Positions 35,093 to 43,362 of a stretch of DNA of 64,000 bases are shown in pieces. This DNA comes from Fen-1273 sp963837815 (lineage in GTDB: Bacteria > Bacteroidota > Ignavibacteria > UBA10030 > UBA6906). The stretch's first letter is position 1; every line of letters begins with the position of its first letter. The notes under the pieces are model-generated. The model was not told where the DNA came from, searched no databases, and saw only the letters and a list, made by a program, of their open reading frames with translations. Location: positions 372,001 to 436,000 of the forward strand of contig CAWIOS010000009.1 of assembly GCA_963837815.1 (NCBI GenBank). The letters are read 5' to 3'. The translations under genes and the position numbers were made by a program.

Positions 35093-37089
35093 TAACACGG
35101 CTTTTCAGAATACGTGAGTTCGTCATATTTCTCGCCGTCCTCCTGACGGCGGCGGGGTTCTCCGTTCTTCAGCCAGGCGGCGCGGGAAGGTTCCTCTCGT
35201 TCGGCAATCTCGAGGCGGTGCTTCTCGGGATGTCGCTTGACAGCCTCATCGCGATCGGGATGACGTTTGTCATCATCACGGGGGGGTTTGATCTCGCCGT
35301 CGGCTCGACGTTTGCGTTCGGCGGGCTCGTCGTCGGACTCCTCCTGCAGAGCGGCTGGGGCGTGTTCCCCGCGGTCTGTGCGAGCGTGGCGGCGGGGGTC
35401 GGGATAGGGATGTTCAACGGCTTCGTCATAACGAAGGTGCGCGTGAATCCGTTTGTCACGACGCTCGGCTCGATGACGATAATCCGCGGCATCGTTCTCC
35501 TTGCGACGCAGGGGGCGTCGATCACCGGGTTCCCCCCCGCGTTTGAAGCGCTCGGGCAGGGGAAGTTCGCGGGCATATTCTATCCCGTCCTCATCATGCT
35601 TGCGTTTCTTCTCATCGCCGATCTGCTCCTCAGGAAATCGCGGTTCCTCCGGCAGATCTATTACGTGGGGGGGAACGAGGAGGCGGCGAAGCTCTCCGGG
35701 ATCAACGTGGACAGGGTCCGTATCTGGATGTACGTCATTACCGGTGCGCTCTCCGCGCTGAGCGGGGTCATCGCGGCCGCCAAGACGGGTTCGGCGTCCC
35801 CGATCGCGGGGAGCGGCTCCGAGCTCCGGATCATCGCCGCGGTCGTTGTCGGGGGAGCGAGCCTCTCCGGGGGGAAGGGGACGATATTCGGCACGTTCCT
35901 CGGGCTCCTCCTGACGAGCATCATCACGAGCGGGCTGGGTTTTCTCAGAATTTCGTTTTACGCGGAGGGGATCGTCTCCGGAACAATTCTCATCGCCGCG
36001 GTCATGCTCGATCAGCTTACCCGCGAACGCGCGCTGGCGATTCTCAGGCTTTTCACAACAACAGGGTCCAAACGCATGGAGAGGTTGCTCAACGTTCTGC
36101 TCGCCGTCGCCGTCATACTCCTTCTCATATTCCGGCCGTGGGGAGGATCTGCCGACCGCACTCATGCCGCCGCCGGTGCACCCGGTGCCGCCGGTGAAGT
36201 CTACGTCTTCCTGGGCGTGTCCGTCGGAAATCCCTACTGGGTCGATGCGCGGCTCGGGCTGGAGGACAAGGCGCGCCAGCTCGGCGTCCTCTCGGATTTC
36301 CGCGGCCCCACAGGGAGCGATCCGAATATGCAGGTCGCGGAATTCGAGCAGATACTCGCCCGGAAGCCCGCGGGGATACTGATCGCGCCTGCATCGGACG
36401 CTCTCCGCCCGATGATCAACCGCGCCGTAGAAAGCGGCGTCCCCGTCATCTGTATCGACACCGACGACCCCCGGAGCGAGCGGTATACGTACATCGGGAC
36501 GGACAATTATAATGCGGGACTCCAGACCGGGGAGTTGCTCGCAAAATCGGTCGGCGGGAAGGGGGAGGTCGCGCTCCTGATGATCCCCGGGCAGTCGAAT
36601 CTCGAGGGGCGAGCCAGGGGATGCAGGGACGCTCTCGCGAAATACCCCGGGATCACGATCGTGAAAACCGGGAACGACCAGGCGCTTTCGGCCGAGGCGG
36701 AGAAGGTCGCCCGTTCGATACTCCAGGCGTATCCCGACCTTGTCGGGTTTGCGTGCGTTGATGCCGCGGGGGGGGAAGGCTGCGCCGTGGCGGTCAACGA
36801 GGTGGGAAAGGGGGGCGCCGTGAAAATCATCGCGATGGACAAGAACGAGACGACGCTCCAGTACATCGAACAGGGGCTCATCGACGCGTCGATCGCCCAG
36901 CGGACGTACACGATGGCCTACATGGGAGTCGAGCTCCTCTACGATCTCCAGCACAACAACATCCGCCTCGTGGACAACTGGCGCGCGGCCGGCATCGTCC
37001 CCCTCCCCAACTCCATCGATACGGGGACTCTCGTCATCACGAAAGCGAACGTGCGTACGTTCATCGGTGGAGGAGGAAAGAAGCAGTGA
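35089..37089 (+). CDS. fused sugar ABC permease and substrate-binding protein (RbsC-RbsB fusion)
   Basis: A 666-residue protein. Residues 1 to about 325 are an RbsC-like permease with hydrophobic helices throughout and the motifs TGGFDLAVGSTFAFGG and VGGASLSGGKGTIFG. From residue 330 the text restarts like a secreted binding protein: a membrane segment (MERLLNVLLAVAVILLLIF), a short linker and a full periplasmic binding-protein domain (FLGVSVGNPYWVDARLGLED, GILIAPASDALRPMINRAVE, then AMDKNETTLQYIEQGLIDAS). There is no stop between them, and the Met at 36076 has no obvious ribosome site. The extra helix would put the binding domain outside the membrane, tethered to the pore. Usually these are separate genes. 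Confidence 0.88.
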   Translation: MITRLFRIREFVIFLAVLLTAAGFSVLQPGGAGRFLSFGNLEAVLLGMSLDSLIAIGMTFVIITGGFDLAVGSTFAFGGLVVGLLLQSGWGVFPAVCASVAAGVGIGMFNGFVITKVRVNPFVTTLGSMTIIRGIVLLATQGASITGFPPAFEALGQGKFAGIFYPVLIMLAFLLIADLLLRKSRFLRQIYYVGGNEEAAKLSGINVDRVRIWMYVITGALSALSGVIAAAKTGSASPIAGSGSELRIIAAVVVGGASLSGGKGTIFGTFLGLLLTSIITSGLGFLRISFYAEGIVSGTILIAAVMLDQLTRERALAILRLFTTTGSKRMERLLNVLLAVAVILLLIFRPWGGSADRTHAAAGAPGAAGEVYVFLGVSVGNPYWVDARLGLEDKARQLGVLSDFRGPTGSDPNMQVAEFEQILARKPAGILIAPASDALRPMINRAVESGVPVICIDTDDPRSERYTYIGTDNYNAGLQTGELLAKSVGGKGEVALLMIPGQSNLEGRARGCRDALAKYPGITIVKTGNDQALSAEAEKVARSILQAYPDLVGFACVDAAGGEGCAVAVNEVGKGGAVKIIAMDKNETTLQYIEQGLIDASIAQRTYTMAYMGVELLYDLQHNNIRLVDNWRAAGIVPLPNSIDTGTLVITKANVRTFIGGGGKKQ

Positions 37090-38780
37090 ACGATGACCCC
37101 TTCGTCTGCGGAGTGGACTTCGGCACCGACTCCGTCCGGTGCGTCATCATTAACGCCGCCGACGGCTCAGAAGTCTCCGGCGCCTTTTCCCCCTACACCC
37201 GTTGGGGGAAGGGGCTCTTCTGCGATCCATCGCAGAACATGTTCCGCCAGCATCCTCTCGATTATCTCGAGGCGTTTGAATCCTCCATGCGTGAGGCGAT
37301 CGAGCGCGCCCCCGGGGGGACGGCTTCCCGCGTCAGGGGAATCTCCGTGGACACGACCGGCTCGACCCCCGTGGCGGTGGACCGGACCGGGTCCCCGCTG
37401 GCACTCCGGCCCGGGTTCGACGCCAATCCGAACGCGATGTTCGTCCTCTGGAAGGACCATACCGCGGTGGCGGAAGCGGGGGAGATCAACCGGCTTGCGC
37501 ACACCTGGGGCGGGACGGACTTTACGAAATTCGAGGGGGGGATCTATTCCTCGGAGTGGTTCTGGGCGAAGATCCTCCATCTCATCCGTGTGGACGCCGC
37601 CGTCCGCGCGGAAGCGTACAGCTGGGTGGAGCACTGCGACTGGTTCACCGCCTGTCTCACGGGGGTGAACGAGGCGCGGAATATCAGGAGAAGCCGTTGC
37701 GCCGCGGGGCACAAGGCGATGTGGCACGCATCGTTCGGAGGCCTCCCCTCCGAGGAGTTCCTCGCGCGTCTCGACCCCCTTCTTGCGGGAGTGAGGGACC
37801 GGCTCTACACGGAGACCGAAACGAGCGACAGGGAGGCGGGCGTCCTCTCGGCCGAATGGGCGGCCCGTCTCGGGCTTCCCGCTGGTGTGTGCGTGGGGAT
37901 CGGCGCATTCGACGCGCACATGGGCGCGGTGGGAGGGGGGATCACGCCGTACACGATGACGAAGATCATGGGGACGTCGACATGCGACGTCATCGTCGCC
38001 CCGATGGAGGAGATGGGGGAAAAACTCGTCCGCGGGATCTGCGGACAGGTGGACGGTTCCGTGATACCGGGGATGCTCGGCATGGAGGCCGGCCAGTCCG
38101 CGTTCGGCGACATATACGCCTGGTTCAAGTCCGTCCTCATGTGGCCCGTGGAGCATGTGATCGGAACGAGCGCGCGCATCGACCCCGGTGCGAAGCGGGC
38201 TCTCGTGGAGGATGCCTCCGACCGGATGATCGACGAGCTTTCCCGGACGGCCGAATCGCTCCCGGTCGAAGAATCCGGCGTCCTGGCGATCGACTGGATG
38301 AACGGGAGAAGGACGCCCGACGCGAACCAGCTCCTGAAGGGGGCGGTGACGGGATTGAGCCTCGGGAGCGACGCGCCGAGGATATTCCGGGCGCTCGTCG
38401 AATCGACGGCCTTCGGCGCGAAGGCGATCGCCGACCGCTTCCGGAGCGAAGGGGTGCCGATACGGGGTGTGATCGCTCTCGGCGGCGTGGCAAAGAAGTC
38501 CCCGTTCATCATGCAGATCGTGAGCGACGTCATGAACGTTCCCATACGCGTCCCCCGCTCGGAGCAGACGTGTGCGCTCGGTGCCGCCATGTGCGCCGCC
38601 GTGGCCTCAGGGGTCTATCCCTCGCTCGGCGACGCGATGCAGGCGATGGCGAGCCCGTGGGAGCGTGAGTACGTCCCGCGCCCCGCGGAGTCGCGCATAT
38701 ATGCCCGGCTGTACGAGCGGTATCGCGCCCTGGCGCAATTCATCGAGGACGAAACGGCTTCATCCGGGAGGGGATCATGA
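37086..38780 (+). CDS. araB: ribulokinase (AraB type)
   Basis: A 564-residue FGGY kinase of the ribulokinase branch. It starts at the GTG at 37086, overlapping the previous stop by 4 bases. Visible features are the N-terminal VCGVDFGTDSVRCVIIN, the ISVDTTGSTPVAVD loop, LWKDHTAVAEA (characteristic of L-ribulokinase), GAFDAHMGAVGGG, GTSTCDVIVAP and the C-terminal MNGRRTPDANQLLKG and ALGGVAKKSPFIMQ. The length matches AraB. It phosphorylates L-ribulose to L-ribulose 5-phosphate, the second step of arabinose breakdown, and sits next to the epimerase, as in ara operons. Confidence 0.92.
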   Translation: MNDDPFVCGVDFGTDSVRCVIINAADGSEVSGAFSPYTRWGKGLFCDPSQNMFRQHPLDYLEAFESSMREAIERAPGGTASRVRGISVDTTGSTPVAVDRTGSPLALRPGFDANPNAMFVLWKDHTAVAEAGEINRLAHTWGGTDFTKFEGGIYSSEWFWAKILHLIRVDAAVRAEAYSWVEHCDWFTACLTGVNEARNIRRSRCAAGHKAMWHASFGGLPSEEFLARLDPLLAGVRDRLYTETETSDREAGVLSAEWAARLGLPAGVCVGIGAFDAHMGAVGGGITPYTMTKIMGTSTCDVIVAPMEEMGEKLVRGICGQVDGSVIPGMLGMEAGQSAFGDIYAWFKSVLMWPVEHVIGTSARIDPGAKRALVEDASDRMIDELSRTAESLPVEESGVLAIDWMNGRRTPDANQLLKGAVTGLSLGSDAPRIFRALVESTAFGAKAIADRFRSEGVPIRGVIALGGVAKKSPFIMQIVSDVMNVPIRVPRSEQTCALGAAMCAAVASGVYPSLGDAMQAMASPWEREYVPRPAESRIYARLYERYRALAQFIEDETASSGRGS

Positions 38781-39502
38781 GCGCATACGGTGAACTCAGG
38801 GAGATCGCGTGGCGGTGCAACATGGAGCTCCCGAAACTGGGGCTTGCGCTCCACACGTTCGGCAATGCCAGCGCCGTTGACCGCGCGCGCGGCGTTGTCG
38901 CCATCAAGCCGAGCGGCGTCCCCTACGCGGAGCTCCGTCCGGAGATGATCGTCATCGTCGATCTCGACAACAACATCGTGGAGGGGAATCTCCGTCCCTC
39001 TTCGGACACGAAGACGCACACGCACCTCTACCGCCATTTCCGGAACATCGGCGGCGTCGTCCACACACATTCCCCGTATGCCGTGGCGTGGGCCCAGGCC
39101 GGGCGGTCCGTTCCCGTGCTAGGAACGATGCACGCCGACCACCTCCCGGGCGACATCCCCTGCACAGTAAAGATGTCGGACAGAATGATTCAGGGGGACT
39201 ACGAGGAGGAGACGGGCGGGCTCATCGTAAGGACGTTTCGCGGGAAGTCGTACGAGGATTTTCCGATGGTCCTCGTCTCAGGCCACGGACCTTTCACATG
39301 GGGCGCCACGCCGGAGAAAGCGGTGTATAACGGCCTCATGATGGAAGAGCTTGCGAAAATCGCATACTGGACGCTCGGCATAAACCCCCGGGCGGGGCGC
39401 CTCAGAAAATCACTGATATCAAAACACTTCACACGCAAACACGGTCCGGGATCGTACTACGGGCAATCAGGGTCGGGGACCGGCAAAGGAGAGAACGCAT
39501 GA
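38777..39502 (+). CDS. araD: L-ribulose-5-phosphate 4-epimerase (AraD type)
   Basis: A 241-residue class II aldolase-fold enzyme that converts L-ribulose 5-phosphate to D-xylulose 5-phosphate. Zinc ligands are visible: THTHLYRHF and VVHTHSPYAVAW, plus a later His in LVSGHGPFTWG. The GNASAVDRARGVVAIKPSGV segment is the phosphate-binding part of AraD. The length matches the family (about 230). The ATG overlaps the araB stop by 4 bases. Together with ribulokinase and the isomerase-like protein it forms the arabinose-to-pentose-phosphate route. Confidence 0.93.
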   Translation: MSAYGELREIAWRCNMELPKLGLALHTFGNASAVDRARGVVAIKPSGVPYAELRPEMIVIVDLDNNIVEGNLRPSSDTKTHTHLYRHFRNIGGVVHTHSPYAVAWAQAGRSVPVLGTMHADHLPGDIPCTVKMSDRMIQGDYEEETGGLIVRTFRGKSYEDFPMVLVSGHGPFTWGATPEKAVYNGLMMEELAKIAYWTLGINPRAGRLRKSLISKHFTRKHGPGSYYGQSGSGTGKGENA

Positions 39503-40977
39503 ACAACATACCGGAGAATGTCGTCGGTGTCATCGCGGTGAGCAGGGATTGCTTTCCGGCCGAGCTTTCAAAAAAAAGGCGCGCCATGGTCGCTGCCGCC
39601 TGCGCCGCCGGGAAAATCCCGGTCGTGGAGCTCCAGACCGTCGTTGAAAACGAGAACGACGTCACGAACGCCCTCGCGGAGATCCGCACGAAGAATATCG
39701 GCGCCCTCGTTGTGTACCTGGGAAATTTCGGGCCCGAGGGACCCTCGACGCTGCTCGCGCAGAAGTTCGGGGGACCGGTGATGTTTGCCGCGGCGGCGGA
39801 GGAGACCGGAAAGGACCTCATCAACGGGAGGGGAGACGCCTACTGCGGGCTCCTCTCCGCCTCGTACAACCTCGGCCTCCGCTCACTCCGCGTCCACATA
39901 CCGGAAAACCCGGTCGGGACCCCCGCGGAGGTCGCCGCGATGATCCGCGACTTCATACCGGTTGCCCGCATATACGCGGGGCTCAGGGCGCTCAAGATAT
40001 TCTCGTTCGGCCCGCGTCCGTATGACTTTCTCACGTGCCACGCGCCGATAAAGCCCCTGTTCGACATGGGGGTGGAGATCATGGAGAACAGCGAGCTCGA
40101 CATGTACGACATGTTCCTGTCGAAGAAAGGCGATCCGCGTATCCCGGCGGTCGCCGCGGACATGGCGAAAGAGCTGGGGAAGGGGAATACCTACCCCGAT
40201 CTCCTCCACGGCCAGGCGCAGTTCGAGATCGCGCTTCTCGACTTCATGGAAAAGAACCTCGGCGCGTCGAAGTACGGCGTATTCGCCAACAAGTGCTGGC
40301 CTTCGTTCGAGAAGTTCTTCGGATTCGTCCCCTGTTATATCAATTCCCGCCTCGCGACCCGGGGGATCCCCATCTCGTGCGAGTCCGACATCTACGGCGC
40401 GCTGAGCGAGTATATCTGTTCCTGCGCCACGGAGATGCCCCCTGCGATACTCGACATCAACAACACGGTTCCGTCCGACATGTACGCGGAGGCGGGCTCC
40501 GGTGTGAAGGGGTACGCCAAGAGCGAGCTCTTCATGGGATTTCACTGCGGGAACACCTCCTCCACGTGCATGGCTGCCCCGATTATCAAGTACCAGCTCA
40601 TCATGCACCGGCTCATGGAGCCGGGGAAGCAGCCGGATATCACGAGAGGTACACTGGAAGGGACCATAAAGCCGGGTGAGATCACGCTCTTCCGCGTGCA
40701 GGGGACTCCGGAAGCCGGACTCAGGGCGTACGTCGCGCAGGGGGAGATACTCAACATCGATCCGAAATCGTTCGGCTGCATCGCGGTGTTCGCCGTCCGG
40801 GAGATGGGGAGGTTTTACAGGCACGTCCTTCTCGGAAAACGGTTCCCCCACCACACCGCCGTCGCATTCGCCCATGCCGGGCGCGCGCTTTTCGGCGCGA
40901 TGAACCTTCTCGGTGTCAGCGACGTCTCGTTCAACCACCCGAAAGGTCTCCCCTACGCGGGGGAGTACATTTCCTGA
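39499..40977 (+). CDS. L-fucose/L-arabinose isomerase-like protein
   Basis: A 492-residue protein with the isomerase fold of the FucI/AraA superfamily, starting at an ATG that overlaps the araD stop. Recognisable pieces are GALVVYLGNFGPEGPSTLLA, YAGLRALKIFSFGPRPYDF, and FGFVPCYINSRLATRGIPIS followed by CESDIYGALSEYI. The C-terminal metal-binding region reads LFMGFHCGNTSS and further on HHTAVAFAHAG. The conserved Glu, Asp and His used for Mn binding can be placed in CESD and FHCGN. It is not a classical AraA, but it lies between araD and a dehydrogenase in an ara operon, so L-arabinose isomerase is the likely job. The substrate could also be L-fucose or another aldose. Confidence 0.75.
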   Translation: MNNIPENVVGVIAVSRDCFPAELSKKRRAMVAAACAAGKIPVVELQTVVENENDVTNALAEIRTKNIGALVVYLGNFGPEGPSTLLAQKFGGPVMFAAAAEETGKDLINGRGDAYCGLLSASYNLGLRSLRVHIPENPVGTPAEVAAMIRDFIPVARIYAGLRALKIFSFGPRPYDFLTCHAPIKPLFDMGVEIMENSELDMYDMFLSKKGDPRIPAVAADMAKELGKGNTYPDLLHGQAQFEIALLDFMEKNLGASKYGVFANKCWPSFEKFFGFVPCYINSRLATRGIPISCESDIYGALSEYICSCATEMPPAILDINNTVPSDMYAEAGSGVKGYAKSELFMGFHCGNTSSTCMAAPIIKYQLIMHRLMEPGKQPDITRGTLEGTIKPGEITLFRVQGTPEAGLRAYVAQGEILNIDPKSFGCIAVFAVREMGRFYRHVLLGKRFPHHTAVAFAHAGRALFGAMNLLGVSDVSFNHPKGLPYAGEYIS

Positions 40978-40978
40978 G

Positions 40979-42040
40979 ATGAGAGGGGTCCGGCTACACG
41001 GTGTGCGCGACCTGAGGGTGGAGAAGATCTCCGACCCTCCCCCTCCCGGCAGGGGCCAGGTCCTCCTCCGCGTAACTGCCGCAGGCATCTGCGGAAGCGA
41101 TCTTCATTCGTACAGTGACGCCCGGATCGGGGGCACGCTCCTCACGCACCCCCTTGTCCTCGGGCATGAATTCGCAGCCGTCGTCGAACTGTGCGGGAGT
41201 AATGCATTCGCGGGGGACGGGCGGCCCCTCTCGCCCGGCGTTCGCGTGGCCGTCGATCCCGCCTCCCCGTGCCTGAAATGCGACATGTGCCTTAGGGGTG
41301 ACACGCACATTTGCAGGAATCTCCGTTTCTGCGGTCTCTCGCCCGATGACGGCTGCTTCTGCGAGCGTCTCATCGCCCCCGCGCACTCCTGTTTCATGCT
41401 TCCCCCCGGCGTGGACGACGAGTCAGGCGCGCTTCTCGAACCACTCGGCGTGGCGATGCACGCGATTGACCGGGGCAGGATCATGAAAGGAGACTCCGTT
41501 GCGATATTCGGCGCCGGGCCGATCGGGCTCCTTATACTCCAGCTCGCCCTTCGCGCGGGGGCGTCGCCGGTATTCGTCGTCGAGCCGCTTTCATGGCGTC
41601 GGGACATGGCGGCGCGCCTGGGGGCATCACTGATAGGTCCCGAGGACGATCCCCACAGCGCCATACTCCTGCTGACAGGAGGGAAGGGTGTTGATGTCGC
41701 GGTCGAATCCGCATGGGCGGACTCGAGCGTGCAGGATGCGGCTGATGCCGCCGCTCCCGGGGCGCGGCTCGTCCTGGTCGGCATCCCCTCTGACGACAAT
41801 CTCTTGCTCCGCCATTCAACCGCACGCAGGAAGGAGCTTTCTCTCATCCTTTCGCGGCGCATGAAGAACACGTACCCCGGGGCGATCCGGATGGCAAGGG
41901 AGAACCTTGTCGATCTGAAGGGTTTGATCACGCACAGGTTCCCGCTCTCTGATCTCCCCGCGGCGTTTGCGCTCAATGCCGCATATAAGGAAAACGTCGT
42001 CAAAGTGATGATCACGTACGGTGGAAACCGTGAATCCTGA
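40979..42040 (+). CDS. zinc-dependent polyol/sugar dehydrogenase (MDR family)
   Basis: A 353-residue MDR dehydrogenase, starting at the ATG just after the isomerase stop. It has AAGICGSDLHSYSDARIGG with the catalytic Cys, LGHEFAAVVE with the second ligand, and the structural-zinc cluster CLKCDMCLRGDTHIC. The Rossmann stretch is IFGAGPIGLLILQLA. The layout is that of sorbitol, xylitol or threonine dehydrogenases. It probably oxidises a sugar alcohol or L-arabinitol/xylitol, or reduces a sugar. It is tightly packed in the operon; the following gene overlaps its stop. Confidence 0.88.
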   Translation: MRGVRLHGVRDLRVEKISDPPPPGRGQVLLRVTAAGICGSDLHSYSDARIGGTLLTHPLVLGHEFAAVVELCGSNAFAGDGRPLSPGVRVAVDPASPCLKCDMCLRGDTHICRNLRFCGLSPDDGCFCERLIAPAHSCFMLPPGVDDESGALLEPLGVAMHAIDRGRIMKGDSVAIFGAGPIGLLILQLALRAGASPVFVVEPLSWRRDMAARLGASLIGPEDDPHSAILLLTGGKGVDVAVESAWADSSVQDAADAAAPGARLVLVGIPSDDNLLLRHSTARRKELSLILSRRMKNTYPGAIRMARENLVDLKGLITHRFPLSDLPAAFALNAAYKENVVKVMITYGGNRES

Positions 42041-43348
42041 CGCGGCCCGGAGGCTCCCCTTCTGGCTCCTCATCGCCGCAGGGGTCCTCATGGAGCTCTT
42101 TTTCTCTCTTTCTATGCCGTCCGGAGCGGGCCCGGCGAAGTCCTTCTCTTTATCGCTGTCAACGTTGCGGTGTTTCTCGTCGTCTCGTTGCTTCTCGTAC
42201 TCATCCGGAGGTCCGGCGTTCCCTCGCCGCGCACCTGGCTTGTTCCTGTCTTTGCGTTCGGTCTTCTTTTTCGGCTGACGCTCGTTCCGCATGCCGTCGT
42301 CGGGTCGGATGACATATACCGCTACCTCTGGGACGGGGATGTGGCCGCCGCGGGGATCAATCCGTTTGCGTACACCCCCACAGATCCGCATCTCTCCTGG
42401 CTTGCCACCGCCGATCTCCCTTCAAAAGTGAATCACCCGGAGCTGAGGAGCGTGTATCCTGCGCTCGCACAGCTCCTCTTCCTCGCCTCGCATGCGATAT
42501 TCGGCGACCGGGTGTGGGGGATAAAACTCCTCCTCGTGCTCCTGGATTCACTGACGATGATTCTCATCCGGGTGTTCGTCCGTGATCGTCCTGACCCGGT
42601 CTTCCCGGTCCTCCTGTACGCCTGGTCCCCGCTCCCCGTTCTCTATTTCGCGCTTGACGGGCACATAGATGCGCTCGGCATCCCGTTCCTCGTTCTCGGC
42701 CTCTGGTACTTCTCCACACTCCGCCCGTTCAGGGGGGCGGTTGCACTCGGGCTGAGCGCGCTTTCAAAGCTCGTTCCGCTCGTCCTGCTCCCGCTTCTCC
42801 TCAGGCACCTGAAGGGGTACCGCCGGCTCGTCATGCCGGCGATACCGGTCCTCATGGTCATCGCGGGAGCATTGATCTACTACGAGCCCTCGTGGGGGGT
42901 CGTCCAGTCGCTCACGACGTTCGGTTCGCGCTGGGAGTTTAACGGGAGCATCTTTTCCATTGTCTATTTTCTGACGGACTCCAACCAGGCGGCGCATATT
43001 GTGAGCGGAATCCTGATTCTTCTTGTCATCGGATGTTTGAGCCTTGTCGACCGCCCGCTCATGGAGAAGATATTCTGGGGATTTGTCCTGTTCATTCTCC
43101 TCTCTCCCGTCGTTCATCCCTGGTACCTCACCTGGCTCGCGGCGCTCGTTGCGCTCCGCTGGTCGCCCGGCGTCTACGTGTTCCTCGGCATGTCCGCGCT
43201 GGCGAATGTCGTTGTCTATCAATACAGGTCTGCAGGTGTGTGGATTGACAGCCCTCTCCTCCTTCTTGCCGAATACCTCCCGGTGTTTCTCCTCCTTGCC
43301 CGGGAGGCGGTCCGGGGGGACGTGCTCCGGGCCCGGCCTGCTCCCTGA
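42030..43348 (+). pseudogene. GT87-like membrane glycosyltransferase, frameshifted
   Basis: From the GTG at 42030 the frame encodes NPDAARRLPFWLLIAAGVLM and a hydrophobic start of ELFFSLS. Around 42095-42115, in a CTCTTTTTCTCTCTTTC tract, the coding continues in another frame, which is open from there to 43348 (YAVRSGPGEVLLFIAVNVAV, then FLVVSLLL). Joined, the protein is about 435 residues with about 10 membrane helices and GSDDIYRYLWDGDVAAAGINPF, the acidic motif of GT-C type mannosyl- or arabinosyl-transferases (GT87/PIG-M-like). It would use a polyprenyl-phosphate sugar on the outer face of the inner membrane. Either a real frameshift mutation or a sequencing slip in a pyrimidine tract. 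Confidence 0.65.
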
Positions 43349-43362
43349 GAAAGGACATCATC

